A stretch of 64,000 nt of DNA from Natranaerovirga hydrolytica (GCF_004339095.1 NZ_SMGQ01000015.1:98383-162382); one strand, 5' to 3'. Numbered from the stretch's first letter, positions 43,218 through 52,339 are shown. Notes: generated by a model not told the origin, from the letters alone. Numbers and translations are program-made.

Positions 43218-44213
43218 TTATTCTGATAACACTTTATTAGCAAAGGTATTATCAACTAAAGTACTATAATCCACACGTTGACTTAACTCGCCTGCTTCAT
43301 CTAAAACATTTTGTAACAGGTTAAACCCATCTTCAGGAAAAACAGGTGTAAGGGTCCAAGTATCCTGTTCTTTATATCGATTGACAATTTGAGTCAAGGT
43401 TTCAAGATCCGTTTCAGGAAATTGAGGTTTAATGACTTTAGCAATTTCATCTGCTGAATTTTCTGCAACCCATTGTTGACCTTTATATATGGCATTAGTA
43501 AAATTTTGAATGATATCAGGATTTGTCTCAATAAAACTTTTCTTAGCCATATAAGCGGTGTAGGGTATGTAACCACTGTCTACGCCTAAAGAAGCAACAA
43601 CGTGCCCCACCCCTTCATTTTCTAATGCAGAAGCAGTGGGTTCAAAATCAACAATATAATCACCTGTACCACCAGAAAAAGCACCAGCAGTTGCTGTGAA
43701 ATCAATGTTGGTTATAATTTCAACATCTTCATAAGGAGCAATGCCGTTTTGTTTAAGAATATACTCTAGAACCATTTGAGGCATACCACCTTTACGTCCT
43801 CCAACAATGGTCTTTCCTTTAACATTTTCCCAATCAAAAGTGGGCTCATCTTCTCTAGCAATTAAGAAATTGCCAGCCCGTTGTGTAAGCAATGCAAAAT
43901 TAACGGCATAATCTTCTTGCCCTTCATTGTACACATAGACAGATGCTTCTGATCCCATAAATCCAATATCTGCATTATTAGATAATAATGCGGTCATGGT
44001 CTTGTCAGCACCCCATCCGGTACTAAGTTCTAAGTTAATACCTTCTTCTTCAAAAAAACCTTTTTCTATAGCAACATATTGAGGCGCATAAAAAACAGAA
44101 TGCACCACTTCGTTAAAGCGAACCGTTGTTAAATCTTGGTTGGATTGACAACCAACTAAGGACACAGAAAAAACAGTAAAAATAAGTACAAAAACACAAA
44201 TAATTTTTTTCAC
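43218..44213 (-). CDS. NMT1/SsuA-like ABC substrate-binding lipoprotein
   Basis: A 331-residue solute-binding lipoprotein: KKIICVFVLIFTVFSVSLVGC is a signal with lipobox LVGC. The mature protein has the NMT1/SsuA opening FYAPQYVAIEKGFFEEEGI, then GWGADKTMTALLSNNADIGF and KGKTIVGGRKGGMPQ. GTG start at 44213 with AAGGAGG upstream; the 23-residue extension in the open frame would block the signal peptide. It is most likely the receptor for the permease-ATPase pair at 38.5-40.1 kb although 3 kb separates them. Confidence 0.9.
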   Translation of the reverse strand: MKKIICVFVLIFTVFSVSLVGCQSNQDLTTVRFNEVVHSVFYAPQYVAIEKGFFEEEGINLELSTGWGADKTMTALLSNNADIGFMGSEASVYVYNEGQEDYAVNFALLTQRAGNFLIAREDEPTFDWENVKGKTIVGGRKGGMPQMVLEYILKQNGIAPYEDVEIITNIDFTATAGAFSGGTGDYIVDFEPTASALENEGVGHVVASLGVDSGYIPYTAYMAKKSFIETNPDIIQNFTNAIYKGQQWVAENSADEIAKVIKPQFPETDLETLTQIVNRYKEQDTWTLTPVFPEDGFNLLQNVLDEAGELSQRVDYSTLVDNTFANKVLSE

Positions 44214-44303
44214 CCTAAAAAACCTCCTTATTATGTGGTAGTATATAATATTAGAGAAGCCATATTTTAGTGCATGTATCAATAAATTTATCTTTGAATG
44301 GAC

Positions 44304-44407
44304 GATGAAAGTCTAATTTTGAAACTTGCTAGCAAGGATTTACAAATCACATTTTTAGAGAAACTTGTATATTTTAAGCTGGTAAGAGGCATAAATTGAG
44401 TAAATAT
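44304..44407 (+). repeat. Dispersed ~100-bp hairpin repeat, copy R4
   Basis: Fourth copy of the R1 element, with GATGAAAGTCTAATTTTGAA, the palindrome CTTGCTAGCAAG, GGATTT and the shared 3' block TAAGAGGCATAAATTGAG. It ends 45 bp before the first chromate-transporter gene. The 3' half resembles R1 more than R2/R3. Confidence 0.7.
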
Positions 44408-44452
44408 GTTAAAATGGTTTAGATTATGAATACATAAATAAGGAGTACATCA

Positions 44453-44998
44453 ATGAATAAGCTAAAGATATTTATCCAAATTTATAAAACTTTTTTTATT
44501 GTAGGGATTCTCACCATAGGTGGCGGCATTGCTATGTTGCCTATTATAGAAAAAGAAATCATTGAAAAAAGAAAATGGGCAACAGATGAGGAAGTAATGG
44601 AAGCGTATTCCCTTGCGCAATCTTTGCCAGGGGTTATTGCTGCTAACACGGCTGTTTTTTTAGGGTATAAATTTAAAAAAGTTTTAGGTTCGGTAGCAGC
44701 TGTTTTAGGTGTTATATCACCCTCTATTATCATTATTATTATGATATCTTCTGTGTTGACTCAGCTCAGTGATTACGAAATAATAGACAAGGCTTTTAAT
44801 GGCATTAGAGTAGCTGTATTGGCAATATTAGTTGTAGCAGTTAGCCGAATGATAAAGAATGCTATAAAAGATTACTACACATTGACCATTGCCATTGTTT
44901 CTTTTTTATTGGTTACAGGTTCAGTCGTCTCCCCTATAATTGTAATTGTTGTATCAGCAGTTTTAGGCATACTCATTTATCATAGGAGGTTGAAATAA
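44453..44998 (+). CDS. Chromate transporter subunit (ChrA half, first)
   Basis: A 181-residue, about five-helix half-size ChrA protein. The CHR motif is clear: FFIVGILTIGGGIAMLPIIEKEI, then SLAQSLPGVIAANTAVFLGY. It pairs with a second half encoded immediately downstream; overlapping stop and start (TAATG). Split pairs of this type are common in Firmicutes, where they are assumed to act as heterodimers. Chromate or sulfate export is the family role. AAGGAG precedes the ATG. Confidence 0.9.
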   Translation: MNKLKIFIQIYKTFFIVGILTIGGGIAMLPIIEKEIIEKRKWATDEEVMEAYSLAQSLPGVIAANTAVFLGYKFKKVLGSVAAVLGVISPSIIIIIMISSVLTQLSDYEIIDKAFNGIRVAVLAILVVAVSRMIKNAIKDYYTLTIAIVSFLLVTGSVVSPIIVIVVSAVLGILIYHRRLK

Positions 44999-45555
44999 TG
45001 GTGTATATAAATTTATTTATAGAGTTTTTTAAGATTGGTATATTCTCATATGGCGGTGGATTGGCAATGTTGCCATTGTTACAAGACACAGCCATTTCAA
45101 GAGGTTGGATTACGGCATCACAGTTTGCAGATTTGATTGCTATATCAGAATCTACGCCAGGTCCTATTGCCATTAATATGGCAACCTTTATAGGTTTTAA
45201 TAGTGGAGGTGTATTCGGTTCGATCATCGCATCTTTGGCAGTTGTATTACCCGCTTTTATACTGGCACTCATTCTTGCAAAGTTTTTACAACACTTTAAT
45301 AAACATCCAATGGTACAGTCGGTTCTTATTGGAGTGAAAGCAGCCGTTATTGGTTTAGTCTGTACAGCAGTATTACAAGTGGCGCTGGTTTCATTGTACC
45401 AATCCGGCTATGGACAGTTATTAACTTTTTATAAAGATCTTGATTATAAAGCCATAATTTTGTTTATCATTATGTTATTAGGCGTGATAAAATATAGAAA
45501 GAACCCAATAATTTATATATCTATTGCAGGTATTATAGGAGCAATAATTTGGTAA
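44998..45555 (+). CDS. Chromate transporter subunit (ChrA half, second)
   Basis: A 185-residue CHR-domain partner: FFKIGIFSYGGGLAMLPLLQD, then SESTPGPIAINMATFIG. Its ATG overlaps the stop of the first half by 1 bp, indicating a 1:1 coupled pair. Membrane protein with about six helices. AGGAGG sits before the start inside the upstream gene. Confidence 0.9.
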   Translation: MVYINLFIEFFKIGIFSYGGGLAMLPLLQDTAISRGWITASQFADLIAISESTPGPIAINMATFIGFNSGGVFGSIIASLAVVLPAFILALILAKFLQHFNKHPMVQSVLIGVKAAVIGLVCTAVLQVALVSLYQSGYGQLLTFYKDLDYKAIILFIIMLLGVIKYRKNPIIYISIAGIIGAIIW

Positions 45556-45568
45556 AGGAGCCTAAAAA

Positions 45569-46285
45569 ATGAACTACGAATTTGATTTGCATATGCATAC
45601 CATTGTAAGTGGTCATGCATATAGTACTTTACAAGAAATGGTTAAAAGTGCAGCAGAAAAAGGGTTGAAAATGATTGGCATAACAGAACATGCCTATTCT
45701 ATGCCTGGAGCACCTCTACCACTGTATTTTCATAATTTGAAAGTGGTTCCTAAAGAAATGTATGGTGTAAGAGTTTTAAAGGGAATAGAGGCCAATATAT
45801 TAAATTCCAAAGGGACAATAGATTTAGACAACTATACGAAAAATTATCTAGAAGTGGTTATTGCTAGTTTACATCCACCTTGTATTCAACCAAGTACACT
45901 AGAAATTAACACAGAAACCATAGTCAATACATTAAGAAACCCTAAAGTAGATATTATAGGTCACCCAGACGATTCAAGATATCCCTTAGACTATGATATT
46001 GTGGTAAAAGAAGCAAAAGACAATAATAAATTATTAGAACTTAACAATAGCTCATTAAATCCTCAAGGCTTTAGAGAAGGTGCTAGAAAAAATGCAACAA
46101 AAATGCTAGAGTTATGTAAACAATACAACCATCCTATTATTATAGGCAGTGATGCCCATATTTCTTTTGATGTGGGGAACTTTGATTACGCCAAATCATT
46201 AATAGAAGAAGTGAATTTTCCAGAAGCATTGATTATGAATACTTCTGTGGATAAAATAAAAAAACATCTAAACTTAGTGGATTAG
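45569..46285 (+). CDS. PHP-domain phosphoesterase (YcdX-like)
   Basis: A 238-residue TIM-barrel PHP protein. Metal ligands: FDLHMHTIVSGHAYS, GITEHAYSMPG, VLKGIEANIL, VIASLHPPC, IGHPDD and IGSDAHISFDVG, all as in YcdX. This gives a trinuclear zinc-type site; substrate unknown. AAAGGAG lies before the ATG, 13 bp after the chromate transporter pair, so it is co-transcribed. Confidence 0.92.
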   Translation: MNYEFDLHMHTIVSGHAYSTLQEMVKSAAEKGLKMIGITEHAYSMPGAPLPLYFHNLKVVPKEMYGVRVLKGIEANILNSKGTIDLDNYTKNYLEVVIASLHPPCIQPSTLEINTETIVNTLRNPKVDIIGHPDDSRYPLDYDIVVKEAKDNNKLLELNNSSLNPQGFREGARKNATKMLELCKQYNHPIIIGSDAHISFDVGNFDYAKSLIEEVNFPEALIMNTSVDKIKKHLNLVD

Positions 46286-46388
46286 TCTTTACTTTACTGA
46301 TTTAAAATGATAAAATTTAATGTAGTAATAGATTAAACGTATTGATAAACTTTGATATAGGGACTTATTGACTAAAGGAGCAATGATT

Positions 46389-46676
46389 ATGAGTAAAAAT
46401 ATAAGAACAGAGGCTGTAGATCAGCTCTTTAATGCGGTGTTGCATTTAGAGAACTTAGAGGAATGCTATGCCTTTTTTGAAGATATTTGTACAGTTAATG
46501 AAATTTTATCGTTGGCACAACGATTTGAAGTGGCAAAGATGTTAAGAGAACAAAAAACCTATCTAGAAATTGCTGAAAAGACAGGTGCGTCAACAGCAAC
46601 CATTAGTCGTGTGAATCGTTCCCTTAATTACGGTAATGATGGCTATGATATGGTATTTGAAAGAATGAAAAAATAA
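46389..46676 (+). CDS. YerC/YecD-family TrpR-like regulator
   Basis: A 95-residue TrpR-fold DNA-binding protein: LSLAQRFEVAKMLREQKTYL, then the helix-turn-helix EIAEKTGASTATISRVNRSL. ATG 46389 is chosen since AAAGGAG is 8 bp upstream and fits better than the ATG at 46383. Members are widespread in Firmicutes near amino-acid or pcrA genes; the target here is unknown. Followed by a strong terminator. Confidence 0.9.
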   Translation: MSKNIRTEAVDQLFNAVLHLENLEECYAFFEDICTVNEILSLAQRFEVAKMLREQKTYLEIAEKTGASTATISRVNRSLNYGNDGYDMVFERMKK

Positions 46677-46722
46677 AAAAAACGGTAATCCTTATAGTAG
46701 CTAAGGTATTACCGTTTTTTTT
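46675..46722. terminator. Bidirectional terminator after the YerC-like gene
   Basis: AAAAAACGGTAAT pairs with ATTACCGTTTTTT with an inner CTTA/TAAG helix. Serves the converging YerC-like and DUF1836 genes. Confidence 0.88.
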
Positions 46723-47332
46723 ATTCTTTTTCTGTTTCATCTTCTTTTGTAAAATAAGCATCAATTAATTTCTCTGCCAAATGTTTTTTCATATAAGCTT
46801 CAAAATTTAAAAGGGATATTAAACCAAATAAAAATAACGTTTCATTTTCTTTGCCATTGATATCTGAAAAAGCTTCTCTGGATAAATCAATTTTTTTCAT
46901 CATATCATCTTTCATATCTGCTATGTGTTCTTTTTGCAAAGAAAAAATCATATCATAAATTTCCTCTAATGTTAAAGTTTGATTGTCATTTCCAAAAAAA
47001 GAATCTGCCATAGGTTCTAATAATTTCTGTATATCCGTAATGGATAAAACATTTTTAAAGTAATAAATAAAAACAAGAAAAATCATATGGTCTTTGGAAT
47101 ACTTTTTTTTATTAGAAGGAGGCAATAAGTTATTTTTGCTGTAATTGTTAATCATTGTTTTAGTCAGAATCTTATCGTCTTCATTGCGTTTCATTTTGCT
47201 AAGATGTTCATCCATAAAAGTAGTGACTTGGTCCATATAAAGATCAATATTAGGAATATCCTTAGTCGTAATATAATCTAAATTCATCCAATCATCTGTT
47301 AGGTCTTTTATAGTCTTTAACAGTTCGTCCAT
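46721..47332 (-). CDS. DUF1836 family protein
   Basis: A 203-residue protein of the DUF1836 family, with the signature KTMINNYSKNNLLPPSNKKKYSKDHMIFLVFIYYFKNVLSI, seen here in parts TMINNYSKNNLLPP and KYSKDHMIFLVFIYYFK, which resembles the start of a MerR-type helix-turn-helix. Function unknown. GAGGTGA precedes the ATG. It is transcribed away from the large secretion locus. Confidence 0.82.
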   Translation of the reverse strand: MDELLKTIKDLTDDWMNLDYITTKDIPNIDLYMDQVTTFMDEHLSKMKRNEDDKILTKTMINNYSKNNLLPPSNKKKYSKDHMIFLVFIYYFKNVLSITDIQKLLEPMADSFFGNDNQTLTLEEIYDMIFSLQKEHIADMKDDMMKKIDLSREAFSDINGKENETLFLFGLISLLNFEAYMKKHLAEKLIDAYFTKEDETEKE

Positions 47333-47692
47333 TATACATCACCTCAAAAATAGTTCTAAGGATATTATATAGTATTAAAAACTATATAACAAGTCCGTAG
47401 CTGATATCACTTGTAAACATACCTTCCGCTTTTCTACAGGAACAAGTTATTAAAGAAAGTCTAAAATATAAGCTTATAACACCTAAAGTATTATAAAATC
47501 GACAAAATACAACAAGAAAACAAAAAAAATAATCTTTTCTAAAAAAAACAACTATGATATACTATAATAAGTTAAAATAAAAAAAGCATAAAAAATTAGC
47601 TTATAAAGAATATATTAACTGTTTTAGGCTTATTTCAAAAATAGGATTTTGAACTAATGAAATATTGAAGTAATGTAAGCAATAAGTACTAT
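47333..47692. other. Long AT-rich intergenic region upstream of the secretion locus
   Basis: No open frame or repeat. A pair of -10-like boxes TATACT (47558-47563) and TATAAT (47563-47568) has only a weak -35 (TTTTCT). It is unusually long for this window and precedes the 16-kb co-directional block, so a regulated leader or regulator-binding region is possible but not shown. Confidence 0.4.
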
Positions 47693-47720
47693 TTGAAAAA
47701 TTGCGAGAAAATGGTATAAA
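47693..47720 (+). promoter_or_regulatory. Candidate promoter of the Tad/type VII locus
   Basis: TTGAAA (47693-47698), 16-bp spacer, TATAAA (47715-47720), 68 bp before the first gene. Confidence 0.45.
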
Positions 47721-47787
47721 AACAATAGGGTTATTATATAAACAGATGAAAATTTAAAATATATTAAAACATAATAAGGGGGATAAA

Positions 47788-49134
47788 ATGAATGTACTGT
47801 TAGTATCTGGAAATTTGCAAGTATCAATACTTAGCTACATAGGGAAAAAAGTTCATTGTCTTAATGCTAATCCGCTTATGATATCTGAGTTATATAATCA
47901 TTTAGAAGGTGTATCTGATGAATTAAAATTAGATGCTATTATAATCAGTAATGAAGGTTTCATAGATAATATAAATGAAGATATTGGACAAGTTTCAAAA
48001 GCATTACAGTGGATAGAAAAAAACAAAACAGACACAAGAATAATCGTGATAACCAGTGACGCTTTAATAGAAAAAGAGCTGAAGAAAATAAGTACTACAT
48101 ATGATAATTTAAAAGTTTATAGATGTTACTTTAAAAGAATTCCATTTGAATTTTATGGCAAAATAATTGAAGACAAACAATGGATCATTCAAAAAGACCA
48201 TAGTAAAGAAATCAAGAAAGAAAAAAAGCAAAAAGAGGAGAAAAGCTCTTTTTTAGAAAGATTTAGGTCAAAGTCAAAAGACAAATCAGAATTAAAGGCT
48301 ACAGATGAACTGAGTAAACAGTATGATGCTATTAGTAGGGGAATTAGTAAAATCATCGCTGTTACAGGGCATAGGGGAGCAGGATTAACAAGCACAGCTA
48401 TTAATTTAGCTACTGAAGCTAACAAAAGGGGATTAAGTTCATTTATTATTGATATGGATATTGATTATAGAAGTACAAATATGTATTACAGTACGTTTCA
48501 TAATCAAACTCAAAAAGAAGAAGAGATGAACGCATCGTTAATAAGGGTGTTAGCAAGACCTCAAGATTACTCAATTATGGCACATAATATAAAAGACAAT
48601 TTATGGCTCACATCATTAGGGTATGATTTCCAAGACGAAAAATTAATTCAGCAATTTTATAATAGCAATAAACTCATTGGTTTATTGTCTGTTTTGAAAA
48701 ACAAATTTAATCTAGTCATATTAGATATGCCTATGGATCTATTCAAATATTTTGAAGAAACATTAATGTATATTGATGTATTTGGTCTATGCATAAATAA
48801 TAATTTGTATTCTATCTTAAGTACTTTGCGCAATTTAGATGTGGTACTTGAACCAAAAAATATTTCATATATTAATGCAAAATCAAAAGTCATTGTTACA
48901 AAATATAATGATCAATCAAGATTTAAGAATGAAATATTTGTTCCAAATCAAGTATGTGAGATTTTAACTTCAGGATTGAATGAGAGCTTCTTATACGATG
49001 TTAAATTAGCAGGATATATACCATACTCTTCAGGGTTTGATAGTCAGATTGAAACAGATATTCCTATAGTTAATACCAATAAAGAATATGAAAAAGCATA
49101 TGGCAATGCATTGCTGAGGTTAATGGAGGGGTAA
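47788..49134 (+). CDS. CpaE/TadZ-like protein with receiver-like N terminus and degenerate MinD-type ATPase
   Basis: A 448-residue protein. Residues 1-130 form alternating strands and helices like a receiver domain (MNVLLVSGNLQ, DAIIISNEG, RIIVITSD) without a clear phospho-Asp pocket. A charged Lys/Glu linker follows (140-170). From 188 on it matches MinD/CpaE: KIIAVTGHRGAGLTSTAINLA, FIIDMDID and LVILDMP. The deviant Walker A lacks the KGG lysine and the usual K-T pair (GHRGAGLTS at 194-202), so ATP binding is doubtful. In Tad systems this family positions the pilus machine at the membrane. GGGGG-type ribosome site. It opens the locus and is followed after 5 bp by the SAF protein. Confidence 0.75.
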   Translation: MNVLLVSGNLQVSILSYIGKKVHCLNANPLMISELYNHLEGVSDELKLDAIIISNEGFIDNINEDIGQVSKALQWIEKNKTDTRIIVITSDALIEKELKKISTTYDNLKVYRCYFKRIPFEFYGKIIEDKQWIIQKDHSKEIKKEKKQKEEKSSFLERFRSKSKDKSELKATDELSKQYDAISRGISKIIAVTGHRGAGLTSTAINLATEANKRGLSSFIIDMDIDYRSTNMYYSTFHNQTQKEEEMNASLIRVLARPQDYSIMAHNIKDNLWLTSLGYDFQDEKLIQQFYNSNKLIGLLSVLKNKFNLVILDMPMDLFKYFEETLMYIDVFGLCINNNLYSILSTLRNLDVVLEPKNISYINAKSKVIVTKYNDQSRFKNEIFVPNQVCEILTSGLNESFLYDVKLAGYIPYSSGFDSQIETDIPIVNTNKEYEKAYGNALLRLMEG

Positions 49135-49139
49135 ATAAA

Positions 49140-50024
49140 GTGGATTTAAAGAATGTAAAAAATGTATCGCCGAATAAAAATTTTGTAAAAAAAATACTGT
49201 CTTTGACTTTGAGCATCATCATCATAATAATTTCTTTTGTTATCATTTCTAATGCAAATGAAGCAGCTCAAAATACAATAGATGTTATAAGAATAAGGTC
49301 AAGAGATGGTATAGGTGGTTTTCTTCCAATTACAGAAAATGATATAGAAATCTATAGTCTAATAAAAAAAGAATACAATAGTGATATGATTTTAGCTGAA
49401 GAAAAAGATAATGTTTTAAATCAATACACAAAGTATTATATAAGACAAAACACAATATTACATAATGATCAGATTACAGATGAGATACCCAAAAAGAATG
49501 AATGGTTATATGAACTTAATGAAGCCTACGAAATTTTAACAATCCCATACAATCACCTTGAAAGTGGTGGAAGCATTTTATTGCCTGGGGATGCAATTAG
49601 AATTAGAGTGTCATATGAAGTAGATGAAGATACAGTTACAGACAATAATTCATATAACCCCAATGTTTCTAGTGTGCAAAATAGACGAGGTGTTACGACA
49701 ACAGAAATATTATTTAATGAAATTATTGTAATGGACATGTTAAATACAGATAGTCATTCAATATATGAAATATATAAAGAAGTAATGAAACTTAGTGAGG
49801 ATAAAAGACAAGAAGCAATGAAAAGCGAAGAATTTATGAGAAGTATACAACCTAGATCATTAGTTTTAGCAGGCACTAAAGAACAAATTAACAACTATGC
49901 AAAGTATTTAAGTTATGATTCGCAAGCGTTCTTAATAACAATTTTAAGCAGAGAAAATAGAGAGATTATACTTGACCAATTACCTACTTTAGAAAGAGAG
50001 GTAGAATCATGGCTAGAAAAATAA
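49140..50024 (+). CDS. CpaB/RcpC-like SAF-domain membrane protein
   Basis: A 294-residue, single-pass protein: a basic N terminus, transmembrane helix at about 19-38, then an extracellular part. The segment IRIRSRDGIGGFLPITENDIE with ...YYIRQNTILHNDQITDEIP and SILLPGDAIRIRVSYEV is the SAF/beta-clip arrangement of CpaB, the Tad periplasmic or wall-side assembly protein. A further domain of about 120 residues follows. GTG start at 49140. Its end overlaps the next gene by 16 bp. In monoderms CpaB-like proteins are thought to contact wall glycans; that is family inference. Confidence 0.72.
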   Translation: MDLKNVKNVSPNKNFVKKILSLTLSIIIIIISFVIISNANEAAQNTIDVIRIRSRDGIGGFLPITENDIEIYSLIKKEYNSDMILAEEKDNVLNQYTKYYIRQNTILHNDQITDEIPKKNEWLYELNEAYEILTIPYNHLESGGSILLPGDAIRIRVSYEVDEDTVTDNNSYNPNVSSVQNRRGVTTTEILFNEIIVMDMLNTDSHSIYEIYKEVMKLSEDKRQEAMKSEEFMRSIQPRSLVLAGTKEQINNYAKYLSYDSQAFLITILSRENREIILDQLPTLEREVESWLEK

Positions 50025-50845
50025 ATAAAGATGCAATAGATGATATTATGAAAAAAATTTCCTCTAGAGAACTGGTGGGTTCAGATATACGCACGAATAA
50101 ATTAATTTATAGTATTATTGGTTTTATTCCCTCTAGTGATTTTGTAGAAAATGCATTATTAATGACCAACTTAGGTTACATTTTATCGGAAAAAGGATTA
50201 AATACGTGTATAGTGGATTTAAAAGTTTTTTATCCAAACATATATCATTTTTTTGACATTGTTCCAAATAATAAGGGCGAAGGGTTATTAAAAGTTTTAA
50301 AAAGCGATAAAGTAGATTTCAGAGAAGAAATACAATTTACTGGATATGAAAAATTATATTTATTATCACCTAGTCCTCAAGATTTGTTCGAAGAGTATTA
50401 TGAGTTTAACTTTGAAACCATAGAGAGACTTTTGATGACATTAAAAAATATGTTTGACATTATTTTATTGGATATACCCAATAATCCTCCACTGGAATTT
50501 TGTTTAGGCGCTATGAATTATTGTCATACTGGTTTTTTTACAGCATCTGAGAAGATAGAGGCATCTACGAATATTATTAAATTATTAGATCATGCTGAAT
50601 CTGTAGGCATAAGTACATCTAAATTTACCAGTGTGATTTTAATGAATTTATTAGGAAGCAAATTTGATTATAAAGTGATTAATGAATTAGGATTAAAAAT
50701 TATAACAGCATTGCCATTTGATAAATCGGCAAGTGCGTCTGCATTAGAAAGTAAAATATATATTAAAGATAGTCAATTGGTCAATAAAAAATTTAAAAAA
50801 GAAATTTATAAATTAGCAGATTTACTAGCAGATGATAGTTTGTAA
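50009..50845 (+). CDS. Second CpaE/MinD-like protein, P-loop lost
   Basis: A 278-residue protein with the MinD/ParA fold. The place of Walker A reads GFIPSSDFVENAL (38-50), with no glycine-rich loop or lysine, while the later strands are kept: NTCIVDLKVFYP (deviant A' region) and DIILLDIPNN (150-159, Walker B-like). It therefore looks like a non-hydrolysing paralogue. The N-terminal 30 residues are basic. It overlaps the CpaB-like gene and precedes CpaF by 12 bp. Two degenerate CpaE-like proteins in one locus is unusual. Confidence 0.68.
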   Translation: MARKINKDAIDDIMKKISSRELVGSDIRTNKLIYSIIGFIPSSDFVENALLMTNLGYILSEKGLNTCIVDLKVFYPNIYHFFDIVPNNKGEGLLKVLKSDKVDFREEIQFTGYEKLYLLSPSPQDLFEEYYEFNFETIERLLMTLKNMFDIILLDIPNNPPLEFCLGAMNYCHTGFFTASEKIEASTNIIKLLDHAESVGISTSKFTSVILMNLLGSKFDYKVINELGLKIITALPFDKSASASALESKIYIKDSQLVNKKFKKEIYKLADLLADDSL

Positions 50846-50857
50846 GAGGGTGGGTAT

Positions 50858-52339
50858 ATGTTAAATCGTAGTAAAATAAGTCAAATGCAACAAAAAGTAT
50901 TTTATCAAAGCAGCAATCAAGATACAACAAAAGAAAATCTAGAAAAAAGATACAAAACCATTAACTTTGAAGAGGCATTAGAATTATGTCAAAAGTACAT
51001 AACAAAAGCTGCAACCCATGCTTATCGACGAGAAAACAATCCTACTCGGAAAAGAGAAATCACAAAATCATATATTAATGAATTTGTGGATACTCAAAAG
51101 CCTATTGTTCAAAAACCAAACAATAAAGAACAATATACCTTAATAGAATTAAAAGAAGCATTAACAGATGAAATAACCCATTATGGTCCAGTAACTAAGG
51201 CAATGGAAGATGACACAATAGATGAAATAAGAGCCAATGGACCAGATCAAATTTTTATAGAAAAAAGTGGGAAAACATTACCTTTAGGTAACAAATTTTA
51301 TGATAGAGAGCATATGGAAAGAATCATATCCAAATTAATTGGTGTGTCTAAAGTACGATTAACACCTAAAATACCTATGGTTAATGCTAGGACTGTTGAA
51401 GGATATAGGGTTAATGCAACCCATGCAGATATATCTCCTTATGATACACCAGCATTTGTCATTAGAAAGTTTAGTAAGAAGTCTATAACCCCTGACATGA
51501 TGATAAAGAATGAATCATTTTCCATTAATATGTTTAAATTATTATCCCTTATACCAAAATCAGATTCTTCGTGGATCACAGTAGGTCCAACAGGTAGTGG
51601 GAAAACAACCCTTAATGAAATATTAGTCAAACAAATTGACCCCCTATCAAGAATTATAACCATTGAGAATCCATCAGAAATGCGTCTGATTCAAAGGGAA
51701 AATGACAAAGAACATGGAAAGGTTATTAATGATGTATTGCAATATGAATCTGTTCCAGATGATGATGATTCATCACCAGCAACAATGGAGAATTTACTAA
51801 TTAATGCTATGCGTCAATCGCCGCACTGGATAGGGCCAGGGGAATTAAGAACACCAGGAGAATTTGCGACGGCTTTAAGAGCAGCTCAAACAGGTCATTA
51901 TTTTTTCACCACACTTCACGCAGAAGGTGATGAAGAAGCTATCTATAGATTTTTAACGGCGTACTTAATGGCATCTAATGAGCCAGCTGAATTGGCATTA
52001 AGAAATATCTGCAGTGCAGTAAAATTTGTAATCTATCAAGAAAAACTAGCAGATGGAACAAGAAAAGTAACTTCAATATCAGAAATAACTGGCTCAAAAG
52101 GTTTGAATCCAATTATTAATCCTATATATAAATTTGTTTGTGAAGATGTTCAAGAGAATCAAAACAGTGGAATCAAGATAATGGGCTATCATAAACGTGT
52201 GGGAACTTTATCAGAGAATATACAACAATCCATGTTAAAATCGGGTATTAAAAAAAGTAAGTTCGAGTTTTTAACGAAAGAACCATCAGAGTCTGAAAAG
52301 GAGGTTTACTTTTATGATGAATATGGAATTGACCATTAG
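50858..52339 (+). CDS. CpaF/TadA-family secretion ATPase
   Basis: A 493-residue type II/IV secretion ATPase of the CpaF/TadA group. The N-terminal part (about 100-230) has the CpaF linker with MEDDTIDEIRANGPDQIFIEK. Walker [10 protein letters not shown] is at 243-251, the Asp box near RIITIENPSEM, the His box TTLHAEG at 351-357. The Walker B region reads WIGPGELRTPGE (324-335) instead of the usual VGEVRGxE; the catalytic Glu is kept but the Arg-Gly pair is replaced by RTP. This is the motor for Tad-like assembly. It ends 25 bp into the TadB-like gene. Confidence 0.88.
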   Translation: MLNRSKISQMQQKVFYQSSNQDTTKENLEKRYKTINFEEALELCQKYITKAATHAYRRENNPTRKREITKSYINEFVDTQKPIVQKPNNKEQYTLIELKEALTDEITHYGPVTKAMEDDTIDEIRANGPDQIFIEKSGKTLPLGNKFYDREHMERIISKLIGVSKVRLTPKIPMVNARTVEGYRVNATHADISPYDTPAFVIRKFSKKSITPDMMIKNESFSINMFKLLSLIPKSDSSWITVGPTGSGKTTLNEILVKQIDPLSRIITIENPSEMRLIQRENDKEHGKVINDVLQYESVPDDDDSSPATMENLLINAMRQSPHWIGPGELRTPGEFATALRAAQTGHYFFTTLHAEGDEEAIYRFLTAYLMASNEPAELALRNICSAVKFVIYQEKLADGTRKVTSISEITGSKGLNPIINPIYKFVCEDVQENQNSGIKIMGYHKRVGTLSENIQQSMLKSGIKKSKFEFLTKEPSESEKEVYFYDEYGIDH

